From Streptomyces calvus (GTDB lineage: Bacteria > Actinomycetota > Actinomycetes > Streptomycetales > Streptomycetaceae), in assembly GCF_006782915.1 (NCBI RefSeq), contig NZ_VCNP01000049.1:62001-126000 (forward strand): a stretch of 64,000 bases of DNA, in the 5' to 3' direction. The notes under the pieces are model-generated. The model made no database searches. It was not told where the DNA came from and saw nothing but the letters and a program-made list of their open reading frames with translations. This document shows, piece by piece, positions 26,346-33,889 of this stretch. Every line of letters starts with the position of its first letter. The stretch's first letter is position 1. The position numbers and the translations under genes are program-made.

Positions 26346-28003
26346 CGCAGGGCCTCGCGGACCTGGGGGACCGTGAGCCACCGCTGCGGGGCCAGGATCT
26401 TCGCCACCTGCGGCGCGAACGACGGCGACGCCACGACCACCTCCGCCGCCGGACCGTCCGCGATGACCTCGCCCTCGGCGATCAACACCACCCGGTGGGC
26501 GAGTTCCGCCGCCAGTTCCACGTCGTGCGTGGCCATGACGATGGCGTGGCCCTCGGCGGCCAGCGCGCGCAGGATTGTCACCAGGCGGGCCTTCGCCGCG
26601 TAGTCCAGGCCGCGGGTCGGCTCGTCGAGGAGCAGCAGCGGAGGGCGGGCGGTGAGGACGACCGCCAGCGCCAGCGTGAGGCGCTGCCCCTCGGACAGGT
26701 CCCGCGGATGGGTGCCGTCGGACACCGACGGCAGCAGCTCCGACAGCAGGGCACGGCACGTGCCCGGCGCGGCGCCCGCGTCCCGGTCGGCGGCCGCGCA
26801 CTCCGCCGCGACCGTGTCGGCGCACAGCAGGTCGCGCGGCTCCTGCGGGACCAGGCCGACACGGCGGACCAGGTCACGGGGGCGGGTGCGGTGCGGGACC
26901 GCGTCGCCGGTGCGGACCGTGCCGGAGGACGGCTCCACCAGACCGACCAGCGCACCGAGCAGGGTCGACTTCCCGGCGCCGTTGCGGCCCATCAGCGCGA
27001 TCGTCTCACCCGGCGTGACCGTCAGGTCCACGTGGCGCAGCGCCTGCACACGGTCGCGGCGCACGGCCAGGGAGCGGACCTCCGCCACGTGGACGCACGA
27101 TGCGGTGGCGGACTTCCCGCGCGGGAACAGGCGCCGGGTCGTCGGGGACGGCGCGGGAGGAGCGGGCTGCGGCGCGGGCGGTTGCCTGTCGGTGAGACGG
27201 TCGCGCAACGGCGCCGACCTGCGGCGGGCGTCACGGACCGTCAGCGGCAGCGGCGACCAGCCGGCCAGCCGGCCCAGGTCCACCACCGGCGGGAAGACGG
27301 GGGAGAGCGCCATCACCTCCGCCGGCGTCCCGAGCAGCGGCCGCTCCCCGGGACCCGGCAGCAGCACCACCCGGTCCGCGTACTGGACGACCCGCTCCAG
27401 GCGGTGCTCGGCCATGAGGACGGTGGTGCCCAGGTCGTGCACCAGACGCTGGAGGACCGCGAGGACCTCCTCGGCGGCGGCGGGGTCGAGAGCGGACGTC
27501 GGCTCGTCCAGCACCAGCACCCGCGGATGCGGGGTCAGCACCGAGCCGATGGCCACCCGCTGCTGCTGGCCGCCGGAGAGAGTGGAGAGGGCACGGTCGC
27601 GCAGGCCGGCCAGTCCGAGGAGGTCCAGCGTCTCCTCGACCCGGCGGCGCATCACCGCCGGGGACAGGCCCAACGACTCCATGCCGTAGGCGAGTTCGTC
27701 CTCCACCGTGTCCGTCACGAAGTGCGACAGCGGATCCTGGCCCACCGTCCCCACGACATCGGCGAGTTCACGCGGCTTGTGGGTGCGGGTGTCGCGGCCG
27801 GCGACCGTGACCCTGCCGTGCAGGGTGCCGCCCGTGAAGTGCGGCACCAGACCGCTCACCGCGCCCAGCACCGTCGACTTGCCGACACCGGACGGCCCGA
27901 CGAGCAACACCAGCTCACCCTCGGGCACCTCGAAGTCGACGCCGCGGACGGCGGGTTCCGCCGACCCGTCGTACGTCACCGACACGTTCTCGAACCGGAT
28001 CAC
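26342..28003 (-). CDS. Fused double ATPase of an ECF transporter
   Basis: The GTG at 28003 follows AAGGAG, giving 553 residues with two ABC domains in one chain. The first has Walker A GPSGVGKST, signature LSGGQQQR and Walker B VLVLDEPTSALDP. The second begins near residue 315 with Walker A GRNGAGKST, a weaker signature LSEGQRL and LLLDEPTRGLD. Q-loops and His switches (MAEHRLERV, MATHDVEL) are present in both. It corresponds to EcfA1 plus EcfA2 joined, and powers the S and T components. Overlaps both neighbours by 4 nt. Confidence 0.93.
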   Translation of the reverse strand: MIRFENVSVTYDGSAEPAVRGVDFEVPEGELVLLVGPSGVGKSTVLGAVSGLVPHFTGGTLHGRVTVAGRDTRTHKPRELADVVGTVGQDPLSHFVTDTVEDELAYGMESLGLSPAVMRRRVEETLDLLGLAGLRDRALSTLSGGQQQRVAIGSVLTPHPRVLVLDEPTSALDPAAAEEVLAVLQRLVHDLGTTVLMAEHRLERVVQYADRVVLLPGPGERPLLGTPAEVMALSPVFPPVVDLGRLAGWSPLPLTVRDARRRSAPLRDRLTDRQPPAPQPAPPAPSPTTRRLFPRGKSATASCVHVAEVRSLAVRRDRVQALRHVDLTVTPGETIALMGRNGAGKSTLLGALVGLVEPSSGTVRTGDAVPHRTRPRDLVRRVGLVPQEPRDLLCADTVAAECAAADRDAGAAPGTCRALLSELLPSVSDGTHPRDLSEGQRLTLALAVVLTARPPLLLLDEPTRGLDYAAKARLVTILRALAAEGHAIVMATHDVELAAELAHRVVLIAEGEVIADGPAAEVVVASPSFAPQVAKILAPQRWLTVPQVREALR

Positions 28004-29166
28004 GTCGGCTCCTTGCGGGGATGCGGTGCCACGGGGGCGGGGGTGACGAAGGCGGGGAGGAGGCCGATCAGGACGGCCGCCGCCGGCCACAGGGGCAGCT
28101 CGGGGGCGACCAGCGGGACCACGCCGGGATGCAGGGCCGCCGGGTCACGGCTCGCGGCGAGCGCCAGCAGTGCGGCGACGGCGGCCCCGGAAGCGGACAC
28201 CAGCCAGGCGCGGGCGTCCCAGCGGTCGGGACGGTAACGGGTGCGCAGGGTGCGCCGGCCGCCCAGCCACAGGCCCGCGAGGGCGGCGGCCAGACCGGCG
28301 AGGAGGACGGGCAGCCCGTACGCGCCGCCCTCCGCGGTGAGCAGCCCGTACGTGCCGGCGCAGACACCGAGCAGACCACCGAGGGTGAGCGCGGCGGTGG
28401 TACGGCGCACAGCGGGCGGCACCTCGGCCGTACGGCCGTATCCACGCGCGTCCATCGCCGCGGCGAGCGCCACCGAACGCTCCAACGCGCCCTCCAGCAC
28501 CGGGAGTCCGACCTGGAGCAGACCGCGGACGCCGCGGTCGGGGCGGCCGCGCAGCCGGCGGGCGGCCCGCAGCCGCCGCACGTCGGCGATCAGATGCGGG
28601 GCGAAGGTCAGCGCCACGACGACCGCCACACCGAGTTCGTACAGGGCGCCCGGGAGGGACTTGAGCAGGCGGGACGGGTTGGCGAGGGCGTTCGCGGCGC
28701 CGACGCAGACGAGGAGCGCGGCCAGGCGCAGGGCGTCGTAGAAGGCGAACGTCAGGGCCTCGGCGGTGACCTCGCCGCCCAGGCGGATGCCCTGCGCCCA
28801 GGACGGCAGGGGCACTTCGGGCAGGGCGAGGAGGACGTGCGTGCCGGGAACGGGCGAACCGAGGACCACCGCGAAGGCGAGCCGGACGAGGAGGACGACC
28901 AGCGCGAGCTTGAGGAACGCGCCGTAGGAGCGGGCCCACGGGGCGTGGGGGCGGCGGGTCGCCACCACGTACGCGGAGACGGTGATGAGGAGCGCGAGGA
29001 GGAGCGGGTTGGTGGTGCGGGTGGCGGCGGTGCCGAGGGCCAGGGCCCAGAGCCACCAGGCGCCGGGATGCAGGGACGTGCGGTGGCGCGCCGGCCGGGC
29101 GGCGGGCCCGGCCGGCGGCGTGCGCCGGATGCCGTCGCGCCCGGCCGCGTCGCACCGGCTAGGCAC
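28000..29166 (-). CDS. ecfT: ECF transporter T component (CbiQ/EcfT family)
   Basis: I start at the GTG at 29166, overlapping the upstream stop by 8 nt; the open frame continues further but would run into the previous gene. The 388-residue protein has several N-terminal helices (LLLALLITVSAYVVAT and later) and the two cytoplasmic coupling motifs, LKLALVV...RLAF followed by the A-R-G-type segment AMDARGYGRT (residues near 250), which is the ATPase-docking Ala-Arg-Gly of EcfT. It is longer than usual, with extra C-terminal helices. Confidence 0.88.
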   Translation of the reverse strand: MPSRCDAAGRDGIRRTPPAGPAARPARHRTSLHPGAWWLWALALGTAATRTTNPLLLALLITVSAYVVATRRPHAPWARSYGAFLKLALVVLLVRLAFAVVLGSPVPGTHVLLALPEVPLPSWAQGIRLGGEVTAEALTFAFYDALRLAALLVCVGAANALANPSRLLKSLPGALYELGVAVVVALTFAPHLIADVRRLRAARRLRGRPDRGVRGLLQVGLPVLEGALERSVALAAAMDARGYGRTAEVPPAVRRTTAALTLGGLLGVCAGTYGLLTAEGGAYGLPVLLAGLAAALAGLWLGGRRTLRTRYRPDRWDARAWLVSASGAAVAALLALAASRDPAALHPGVVPLVAPELPLWPAAAVLIGLLPAFVTPAPVAPHPRKEPT

Positions 29167-29806
29167 GACGGCGGACCTGCCAGAGGGCCGCCGCCGCCAG
29201 GACGGCGACCACGGCGACACCGGCCACGAGGCCCACCGAGGGGCCGCCGTCGGCGGGTTCGCTCCGCTGCTCCTGCTTCTGCTTCTGCTTCTGCTCCTGT
29301 TCGTCCGCCGCTATCTGCTCGCCGCAGCCCTTCCGCGGATAGCCGTCGATGGCGCACAGCAGGGCGTTGGTGTCGTAGCGGAGGGGCTCGGCGACCGAGG
29401 CCAGCGCCTCGGACGTGGTCGCGTCCGGTGCGACCCGCGCGCAGGCAGTGCGGGCGGCCGGCGGGGTCTCGCCGGACGGTGCGTCGGCGCGGGTGCCGAA
29501 GTCGATGACCAGCGCCACGCGCTTCGCGCCGTCCCGCGCCGGGGTGCCGGCGCAGATCGTGGCGAAGTCGGCGGTGCCGCGCGGCTCCGCCGCGTCCGCG
29601 GAGTCCTCGCTGACGGAGAAGCGGAAGCCCTGCACGGCGCCGTCGGCCGGACGCAGCAGGGACGGGCCCTGCGTGGCGTACGTCCACGTCGTGCCGTCCT
29701 GCTCCCAGAACGACCAGTAGCGGTACCCGGCGGCCCGGGCCTGGCCGGTGGCCGCGAGCAGGGGCAGGAGCGCGGCCAGGAACAGCGCGGCGGCCCGGCG
29801 GATCAC
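29159..29806 (-). CDS. Secreted, C-terminally anchored SCO2322-type protein
   Basis: The GTG at 29806 overlaps the upstream stop by 4 nt. The 215-residue product has a signal peptide (RRAAALFLAALLPLLAATGQARA), an extracytoplasmic domain beginning GYRYWSFWEQDGTTWTYA, a Lys/Gln-rich linker (KQKQKQ) and one C-terminal helix (VGLVAGVAVVAVLAAAALW) ending QVRRRA. Relatives are listed as SCO2322-family proteins of unknown function. The strand pattern YWSFW....W.YA..GP...P.DG.V.G.R is reminiscent of the DUF4430/transcobalamin beta domain; this is my inference. Confidence 0.8.
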   Translation of the reverse strand: MIRRAAALFLAALLPLLAATGQARAAGYRYWSFWEQDGTTWTYATQGPSLLRPADGAVQGFRFSVSEDSADAAEPRGTADFATICAGTPARDGAKRVALVIDFGTRADAPSGETPPAARTACARVAPDATTSEALASVAEPLRYDTNALLCAIDGYPRKGCGEQIAADEQEQKQKQKQEQRSEPADGGPSVGLVAGVAVVAVLAAAALWQVRRRA

Positions 29807-31032
29807 GGCTGCCGTCCCTTCGTGCGGCCGCTGATCAGGAAGCCGATGCCGATCCCGGCGACCAGGCACACACCGACGAACCACCAGACGCCGAAACCGG
29901 AGTCCGACTCGTCCTTCTTCTCCGCCGTCTCGGCCGTCTCGGCCGTGGCGGTCCGCTGGGCGGCGGACGGGCCCGTCGCCGTGAGCTGCCGCACCAGGTC
30001 CGTGCCGCCGAAGTCACGCGGGTCGGCGCCGGCCGCGTGGGCGGCGAAGATCAGCTGGGCGTAGGCGGCGGGGCCGCTCTGCGCCGCCCAGTCGGCGGCG
30101 TTCTCCTCCAGCCAGGCCACGGACTTCCGCGCCGGCCCGGTGGCGCCCCGCGCGGCGAGCGCGACGACCGCGTCGGCGGTGTTGCCGTAGTCCGGCTGGT
30201 CCTCGGCACCGGCCAGGGCGGAGGTGAGGTGGCCGTCCTCGGCGAGGATGTCCGCGAGGTAGGCGGCACCGTTGGCGGCGGCCTGCGCGGGATCGTCGGC
30301 CTTCGCGCACGCGGCGTCCCCGGTCCTGCTCCGGCCGGGTTCGACGACCAGACCCGCACCCAGCGCGCCGAGCACACCCGCCGCCGTCGCGTCCGCGTTG
30401 GCGGCCGACTCGCCCTTCTCGCCCGGCTGGAAGGCGAAGGCGCCCCGGCCGTCGCCGCCGCACGGAAGCGCCAGCTTGAGCAGGGCGTCGTAGGGCGACC
30501 TGCCGTCCTTGCGCACCTCGGCCGGCTTCTCGCCGGCCGCGGCGAGCGCGCCGACGACGACGGACGTGGAGTTCGTGTCGCTGGCGCCGCCCGCGGTGTA
30601 GCCCCAGCCGCCGTCCGTGTTCTGTACGGACTTCAGCCAGCCGACGGCCTTGTCCGTCACCGCGTCGTGGCCGCCGAGCGCGGCGAGGGCCTGGACGGCT
30701 GCCGCGGTCTGGTTGGTGTCCACCGCCGTCTTCGCGTCGCACGCCTTCGACGTGTCCGCGCGGTACGGGGCGAAGGAACCGTCCGCGCACTGCTGGCCGG
30801 TCAGCCAGTCCACGGCCGCCTGCGGCGGCGCGACGTCCACCGTGTGCAGGGCGAGCAGGGCCAGCGACTGGCGCCAGACGCCGTCGTACTGCGGATCGCC
30901 GTCCCCGTACAGGGCGGACGGCAGCGCCCGGGACGGCGACGGCGACGGGGACGAGTCGGCGGCGGCCGGTGCGGCGGCGCCGATCACGGCGACGGCGGCG
31001 AGGACCGCGGCGCTGCGGCGGACGTTCATCAT
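29803..31032 (-). CDS. Secreted alpha/alpha-toroid (prenyltransferase-repeat) protein
   Basis: The first gene behind the cobalamin riboswitch. The ATG at 31032 follows GGAAGG; a second ATG at 31029 is also possible. The 409-residue protein has a signal peptide (ending AAPAAA-D), then repeats of about 45-60 residues of the prenyltransferase/squalene-oxidase fold: WLTGQQCADGSFAPY, AVGWLKSVQNTDGGWGY and others, each with a QxxDGSF/GGW turn. There is an acidic tail and a C-terminal membrane helix (WWFVGVCLVAGIGIGFLIS) before RTKGRQP. Outside the cell such a toroid is more likely a ligand trap than a cyclase. Confidence 0.85.
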   Translation of the reverse strand: MMNVRRSAAVLAAVAVIGAAAPAAADSSPSPSPSRALPSALYGDGDPQYDGVWRQSLALLALHTVDVAPPQAAVDWLTGQQCADGSFAPYRADTSKACDAKTAVDTNQTAAAVQALAALGGHDAVTDKAVGWLKSVQNTDGGWGYTAGGASDTNSTSVVVGALAAAGEKPAEVRKDGRSPYDALLKLALPCGGDGRGAFAFQPGEKGESAANADATAAGVLGALGAGLVVEPGRSRTGDAACAKADDPAQAAANGAAYLADILAEDGHLTSALAGAEDQPDYGNTADAVVALAARGATGPARKSVAWLEENAADWAAQSGPAAYAQLIFAAHAAGADPRDFGGTDLVRQLTATGPSAAQRTATAETAETAEKKDESDSGFGVWWFVGVCLVAGIGIGFLISGRTKGRQP

Positions 31033-31111
31033 CGGCGGGTGCCTTCCCTGCAGGAGGGCCGGGCAGCGCGGGACACCCCGGCGGCTCGGCTCCGTATGCC
31101 TCGACGGTGCC

Positions 31112-31134
31112 GTGCCCGGCGGAGCGCCGGGCAC
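31112..31134 (-). terminator. Hairpin between B12 aptamer and first gene
   Basis: GTGCCCGGCG and CGCCGGGCAC form a perfect 10-bp stem with a 3-nt GAG loop. It sits directly after the aptamer and 80 nt before the start codon. It could be the expression platform (intrinsic terminator-like), though no T-run follows. Confidence 0.55.
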
Positions 31135-31139
31135 GTGAG

Positions 31140-31245
31140 CCGGTCACGGACCGTGCGGGGCAGTCCGGCTCACCGCACGAGGCGGCTCACGGTTGCGGGT
31201 CAGCGCCGGAATTGCACCGGCTTCCCCCCGTACGGGTGTGATGAC
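31140..31245 (-). ncRNA. Cobalamin riboswitch
   Basis: On the minus strand the core reads GGGAAGCCGGTGCAATTCC (31230 downwards) followed by GGCGCTGACCCGCAACCGT. This matches the consensus GGGAAnnnGGTGnnAATCC...GCTGnCCCGCAACTGT nearly base for base. The 5' part is short, as in the compact class II aptamers. It precedes a five-gene ECF transport operon, as expected when B12 represses its own uptake. Confidence 0.93.
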
Positions 31246-31254
31246 GACCTCGAC

Positions 31255-31283
31255 ACTCTACCCGCCCGTAGGGAAGGGGTCAG
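31255..31283 (-). promoter_or_regulatory. Sigma70-type promoter of the B12 riboswitch operon
   Basis: CTGACC (31278-31283), a 17-nt spacer and TAGAGT (31255-31260) give a good -35/-10 pair. Transcription would start near 31248, just 5' of the cobalamin aptamer. Confidence 0.65.
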
Positions 31284-31312
31284 GAGGGCCTTCCTCCTGC
31301 GGCACGACGCGA

Positions 31313-31346
31313 CCGGCCCGCGCCCCTTCGGAGGGACACGGGCCGG
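31313..31346 (-). terminator. Hairpin downstream of the xylanase gene
   Basis: CCGGCCCG and CGGGCCGG pair around an 18-nt loop beginning 22 nt after the xylanase stop, upstream of the riboswitch promoter. It probably insulates the two units. Confidence 0.5.
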
Positions 31347-31368
31347 CCGGGCCGCGTACGGTGGCGGG

Positions 31369-32760
31369 TCAGGCGGCCGTGCAGGCGCCGACCTGCGGCG
31401 GTGGTGCCGTGCCGCCGTTCACGGTGAAGCCGAAGCTCGTCGAGGCCCCGGCCGCCAGCGTGCCGTTCCAACCGGACTTCACCGTCATGACGTTGCCGCT
31501 GCTGTCCCAGGTGGGCGAGCCGTTCCAGACGGAGACGACCTTCTGCGGGGCGGTGAGCGTGACGTTCACGCTCCAGCTGCTGATCGGTGAATTGCCCGCC
31601 GTGATCGTCACCTTGCCGTTGTAGCCGCCGCTCCACTGCTCCGCCGTGGTGTAGGTGGCGGTGCAGCCCGCGCCGGGAGTGCCCGGACCGCCCGGCTCGG
31701 TGCTGCCGCCCAGGGCGCTCAGCACGGCGTGGTAGGCGGGCTTCTTGTTGTAGTTGTCGTCGAACAGCAGGGGCGTGCCGCTCGCCCGCCACGAGTACTT
31801 GTCCGGGATGCCCCACACCGTGATGCCGGTGCAGCGGCTCACCGCCAGGCAGGCCCGTACGACGTTGCCGTAGTCGGTGGCCTGGGCCGTGCCCGAACCC
31901 TCGATGTCCAGCTCGGTGATCTGCACGTCGACGCCGAGGTCGGCGAAGCGCTGGAGGTTCGCCCGGTAGTCGGACGGCACGGGCGAGTTGCTGTTGAAGT
32001 GCGACTGGAAGCCGACGCAGTCGATCGGCACGCCACGGGACTTGAAGTCCTTGACCATGGCGTAGACGGCATTGCTCTTCGCGTTGACGCCGTCGGTGTT
32101 GTAGTCGTTGTAGCAGAGCTTGGCGTTCGGGTCGGCCGCGCGGGCGGTGCGGAAGGCCTCCTCGATGAAGCCGTCGCCGAGCCTGTCCTGGAAGGGCGAG
32201 CTGCGCCGGGCGCCGCTGCTGCCGTCCTGGAACGCCTCGTTGACCACGTCCCAGGAGTGGATCTCACCCTTGTAGTGCGTCATGACCTGGGTGATGTGGT
32301 TGTTCATCGCCGACCGCAGGTCGGTGGCGCCGAGCCCGGAGACCCAGCTCGGCAGTTGGGAGTGCCAGACCAGGGTGTGCCCGCGGACGTCCATGCCGCG
32401 GCTCTGTGCGTGGTTCACGATCTGGTCGGCGCGGCTGAAGCTGAAGGAGCCGCGGCTCGGCTCGACCGCGTCCCACTTCATCTCGTTCTCCGGCGTCACC
32501 GAGGAGAACTCGGTGTTCAGCGTGGACACGTACGGCGCCTCGCCCAGGTGGTTCGCGGCGACGGCGGCGCCGAAGTAGCGGCCCTTCTCGGCCGCCGCCG
32601 CGCCCAGGGTGTCGGCGGCGTGCGCGGTGCCCTGGGGGAGCGCGGCGAGGGCGGTGAGGGCGAGCAGGGCGGTGGTGGCGGCGCTCGCGGCGGCGCGCAG
32701 CCGGCCGTGCGGGCGGCAACTGCCGCTCGCGGCTCTCGCTCCCGTGCTGATCATGCGCAT
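31369..32760 (-). CDS. Secreted endo-1,4-beta-xylanase, GH10 plus CBM2
   Basis: The ATG at 32760 follows AAAAGGG, giving 463 residues. A signal peptide ends near residue 48 (TAHA-AD). The GH10 barrel spans about 50-350, with the acid/base Glu175 in WDVVNEAF and the nucleophile Glu283 in ITELDIEG. A short Gly/Pro linker (352-365) joins a type 2 carbohydrate-binding module (CTATYTTAEQWSGGYNGKV to the final Cys, with aromatic Trp residues for cellulose/xylan binding and a Cys pair at both ends). It hydrolyses xylan outside the cell. Two palindromic boxes lie upstream. Confidence 0.95.
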   Translation of the reverse strand: MRMISTGARAASGSCRPHGRLRAAASAATTALLALTALAALPQGTAHAADTLGAAAAEKGRYFGAAVAANHLGEAPYVSTLNTEFSSVTPENEMKWDAVEPSRGSFSFSRADQIVNHAQSRGMDVRGHTLVWHSQLPSWVSGLGATDLRSAMNNHITQVMTHYKGEIHSWDVVNEAFQDGSSGARRSSPFQDRLGDGFIEEAFRTARAADPNAKLCYNDYNTDGVNAKSNAVYAMVKDFKSRGVPIDCVGFQSHFNSNSPVPSDYRANLQRFADLGVDVQITELDIEGSGTAQATDYGNVVRACLAVSRCTGITVWGIPDKYSWRASGTPLLFDDNYNKKPAYHAVLSALGGSTEPGGPGTPGAGCTATYTTAEQWSGGYNGKVTITAGNSPISSWSVNVTLTAPQKVVSVWNGSPTWDSSGNVMTVKSGWNGTLAAGASTSFGFTVNGGTAPPPQVGACTAA

Positions 32761-32824
32761 GTCATCCCTTTTCCGGTGGGGATCCGTGGTGCGGATCGGC
32801 GGGACTGCTTGCTGAGCGGTGGAT

Positions 32825-32835
32825 CGAAAGTTTCG
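32825..32835. promoter_or_regulatory. CGAAAGTTTCG box 1 upstream of the xylanase
   Basis: A perfect 5+1+5 palindrome 65 nt upstream of the start codon. Closely similar CGAAA-N-TTTCG elements have been described before Streptomyces xylanase genes, where they mediate repression. Confidence 0.7.
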
Positions 32836-32947
32836 GACTCGGCTCCGAATTGCTGCGGTGACGATATGAGCCAGGGGAGGGGCGGTCAACCGTTTGCGCA
32901 GGGGGAGGTGGTGATCGGACCGGTCCGGGAAGTGGCCGGGAAGGCGG

Positions 32948-32958
32948 CGAAAGTTTCG
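32948..32958. promoter_or_regulatory. CGAAAGTTTCG box 2 upstream of the xylanase
   Basis: An identical second copy, 123 bp from box 1 and touching the stop codon of the KstR-like gene. Two identical sites in one intergenic region make chance unlikely. Confidence 0.65.
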
Positions 32959-33684
32959 TCAGGAGGAGGCGGGTGCCTGCGGGGACGTCAGGTCTATGAG
33001 GCGGCACGCCGTCTCGATGTCGGCCCTCACCTGGGCGATGGAGGCCCGGCCCGAGAGCCAGGTGATCAGGGCCGCGTGCCAGGTGTGCTCGATGACGCGG
33101 ACCGCCGACAACTGCTCCGGCGTGGGATCGGTGAGCCCCATGGCGTCCAGGATGATCATCGTGGTCCGGCGGGAGACCTGGTCGACCTCCGGGCTCACGC
33201 TGCGGTCCGCGAAGGTCAGCGCCCGCACCATCGCGTCGGCCAGCTGCGGCTCGCGCTGAAGCCCGCGGAACGCCCGCATCAGGGTCTCCGCGACCCGTTC
33301 GGCCGCGGTCTCACCGGCCGGCGGCTTCTTCCGCAGGGTGGCGTGCATGTGCTCCAACTGGTCCTGCATCGTGGCGACCAGCAGATGGATCTTCGACGGG
33401 AAGTAGCGGTACAGCGTGCCCAGCGCCACCTGCGAGGACTCCGCGACCTCACGCATCTGCACCGCGTCGAAGCCGCCCCGGCAGGCCAGCCGGCAGCAGG
33501 CCTGCAGGATGCGGCGCCGGCGCGCCTCCTGCCGCTCGGTGAGCGGCGAGGCCGGAGAGGTCCGTGCGGTGCCGGTGTCCGTCCTCGCCGCCCGGTGCGC
33601 CTTGGCGGCCGCCGCCGGCGCGCCGGCCGTGCCGGCTGCCGAGGCCGCCTTGGTCGCCCTGTCTCTGTTGGCTTCCGCGGGCAT
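32959..33684 (-). CDS. TetR-family repressor, KstR-like
   Basis: I start at the ATG at 33684 (MPAEANRD), giving 241 residues with a disordered Ala/Thr-rich first 45. The DNA-binding part RRRILQACCRLACRGGFDAVQMREVAESSQVALGTLYRYFPSKIHLL is very close to the mycobacterial sterol-catabolism repressor KstR. So is the C-terminal half, with DAMVRALTFADRSVSPEVDQVSRR and ITWLSGRASIAQVRADIETACRL. KstR binds TnnAACnnGTTnnA, and a perfect match lies in the divergent promoter. The ligand in mycobacteria is a CoA thioester of cholesterol breakdown; here it is unknown. Confidence 0.9.
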   Translation of the reverse strand: MPAEANRDRATKAASAAGTAGAPAAAAKAHRAARTDTGTARTSPASPLTERQEARRRRILQACCRLACRGGFDAVQMREVAESSQVALGTLYRYFPSKIHLLVATMQDQLEHMHATLRKKPPAGETAAERVAETLMRAFRGLQREPQLADAMVRALTFADRSVSPEVDQVSRRTTMIILDAMGLTDPTPEQLSAVRVIEHTWHAALITWLSGRASIAQVRADIETACRLIDLTSPQAPASS

Positions 33685-33821
33685 GGGTCCCGTCCGTGAC
33701 AGTCGGTGAGGGTGGATGATCAGACAGCATGGCATGCCGTCGTCGTGGCGTGAATCACCTGATCCACTGCTCACACTGCAGCTACCTGCCGGTAGATTCG
33801 AAACCTCCGAACGATCAACTC

Positions 33822-33835
33822 TGAAACTTGTTCTA
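33822..33835. promoter_or_regulatory. KstR-consensus operator
   Basis: TGAAACTTGTTCTA matches TnnAACnnGTTnnA at every fixed position. It overlaps the -35 of the divergent glycosyltransferase promoter and lies 138 nt from the KstR-like start, so it can control both sides. Confidence 0.75.
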
Positions 33836-33857
33836 GATTAGCGTCCCGGCGTAATCT
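33828..33857 (+). promoter_or_regulatory. Promoter of the glycosyltransferase operon
   Basis: TTGTTC (33828-33833), an 18-nt spacer and TAATCT (33852-33857) give a sigma70-type promoter with an expected start near 33864, followed by GAGAGGGG before the GTG start. The -35 is inside the KstR-type operator. Confidence 0.65.
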
Positions 33858-33889
33858 CGCGGGACAGTGCAGGCAGAGAGGGGCCCAGA

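Noticed and set aside
28982..30064. Plus-strand frames opposite the EcfT and SCO2322-type genes
   Set aside because: They are reflections of the GC-biased minus-strand genes, which overlap in operon fashion and have clear domains.
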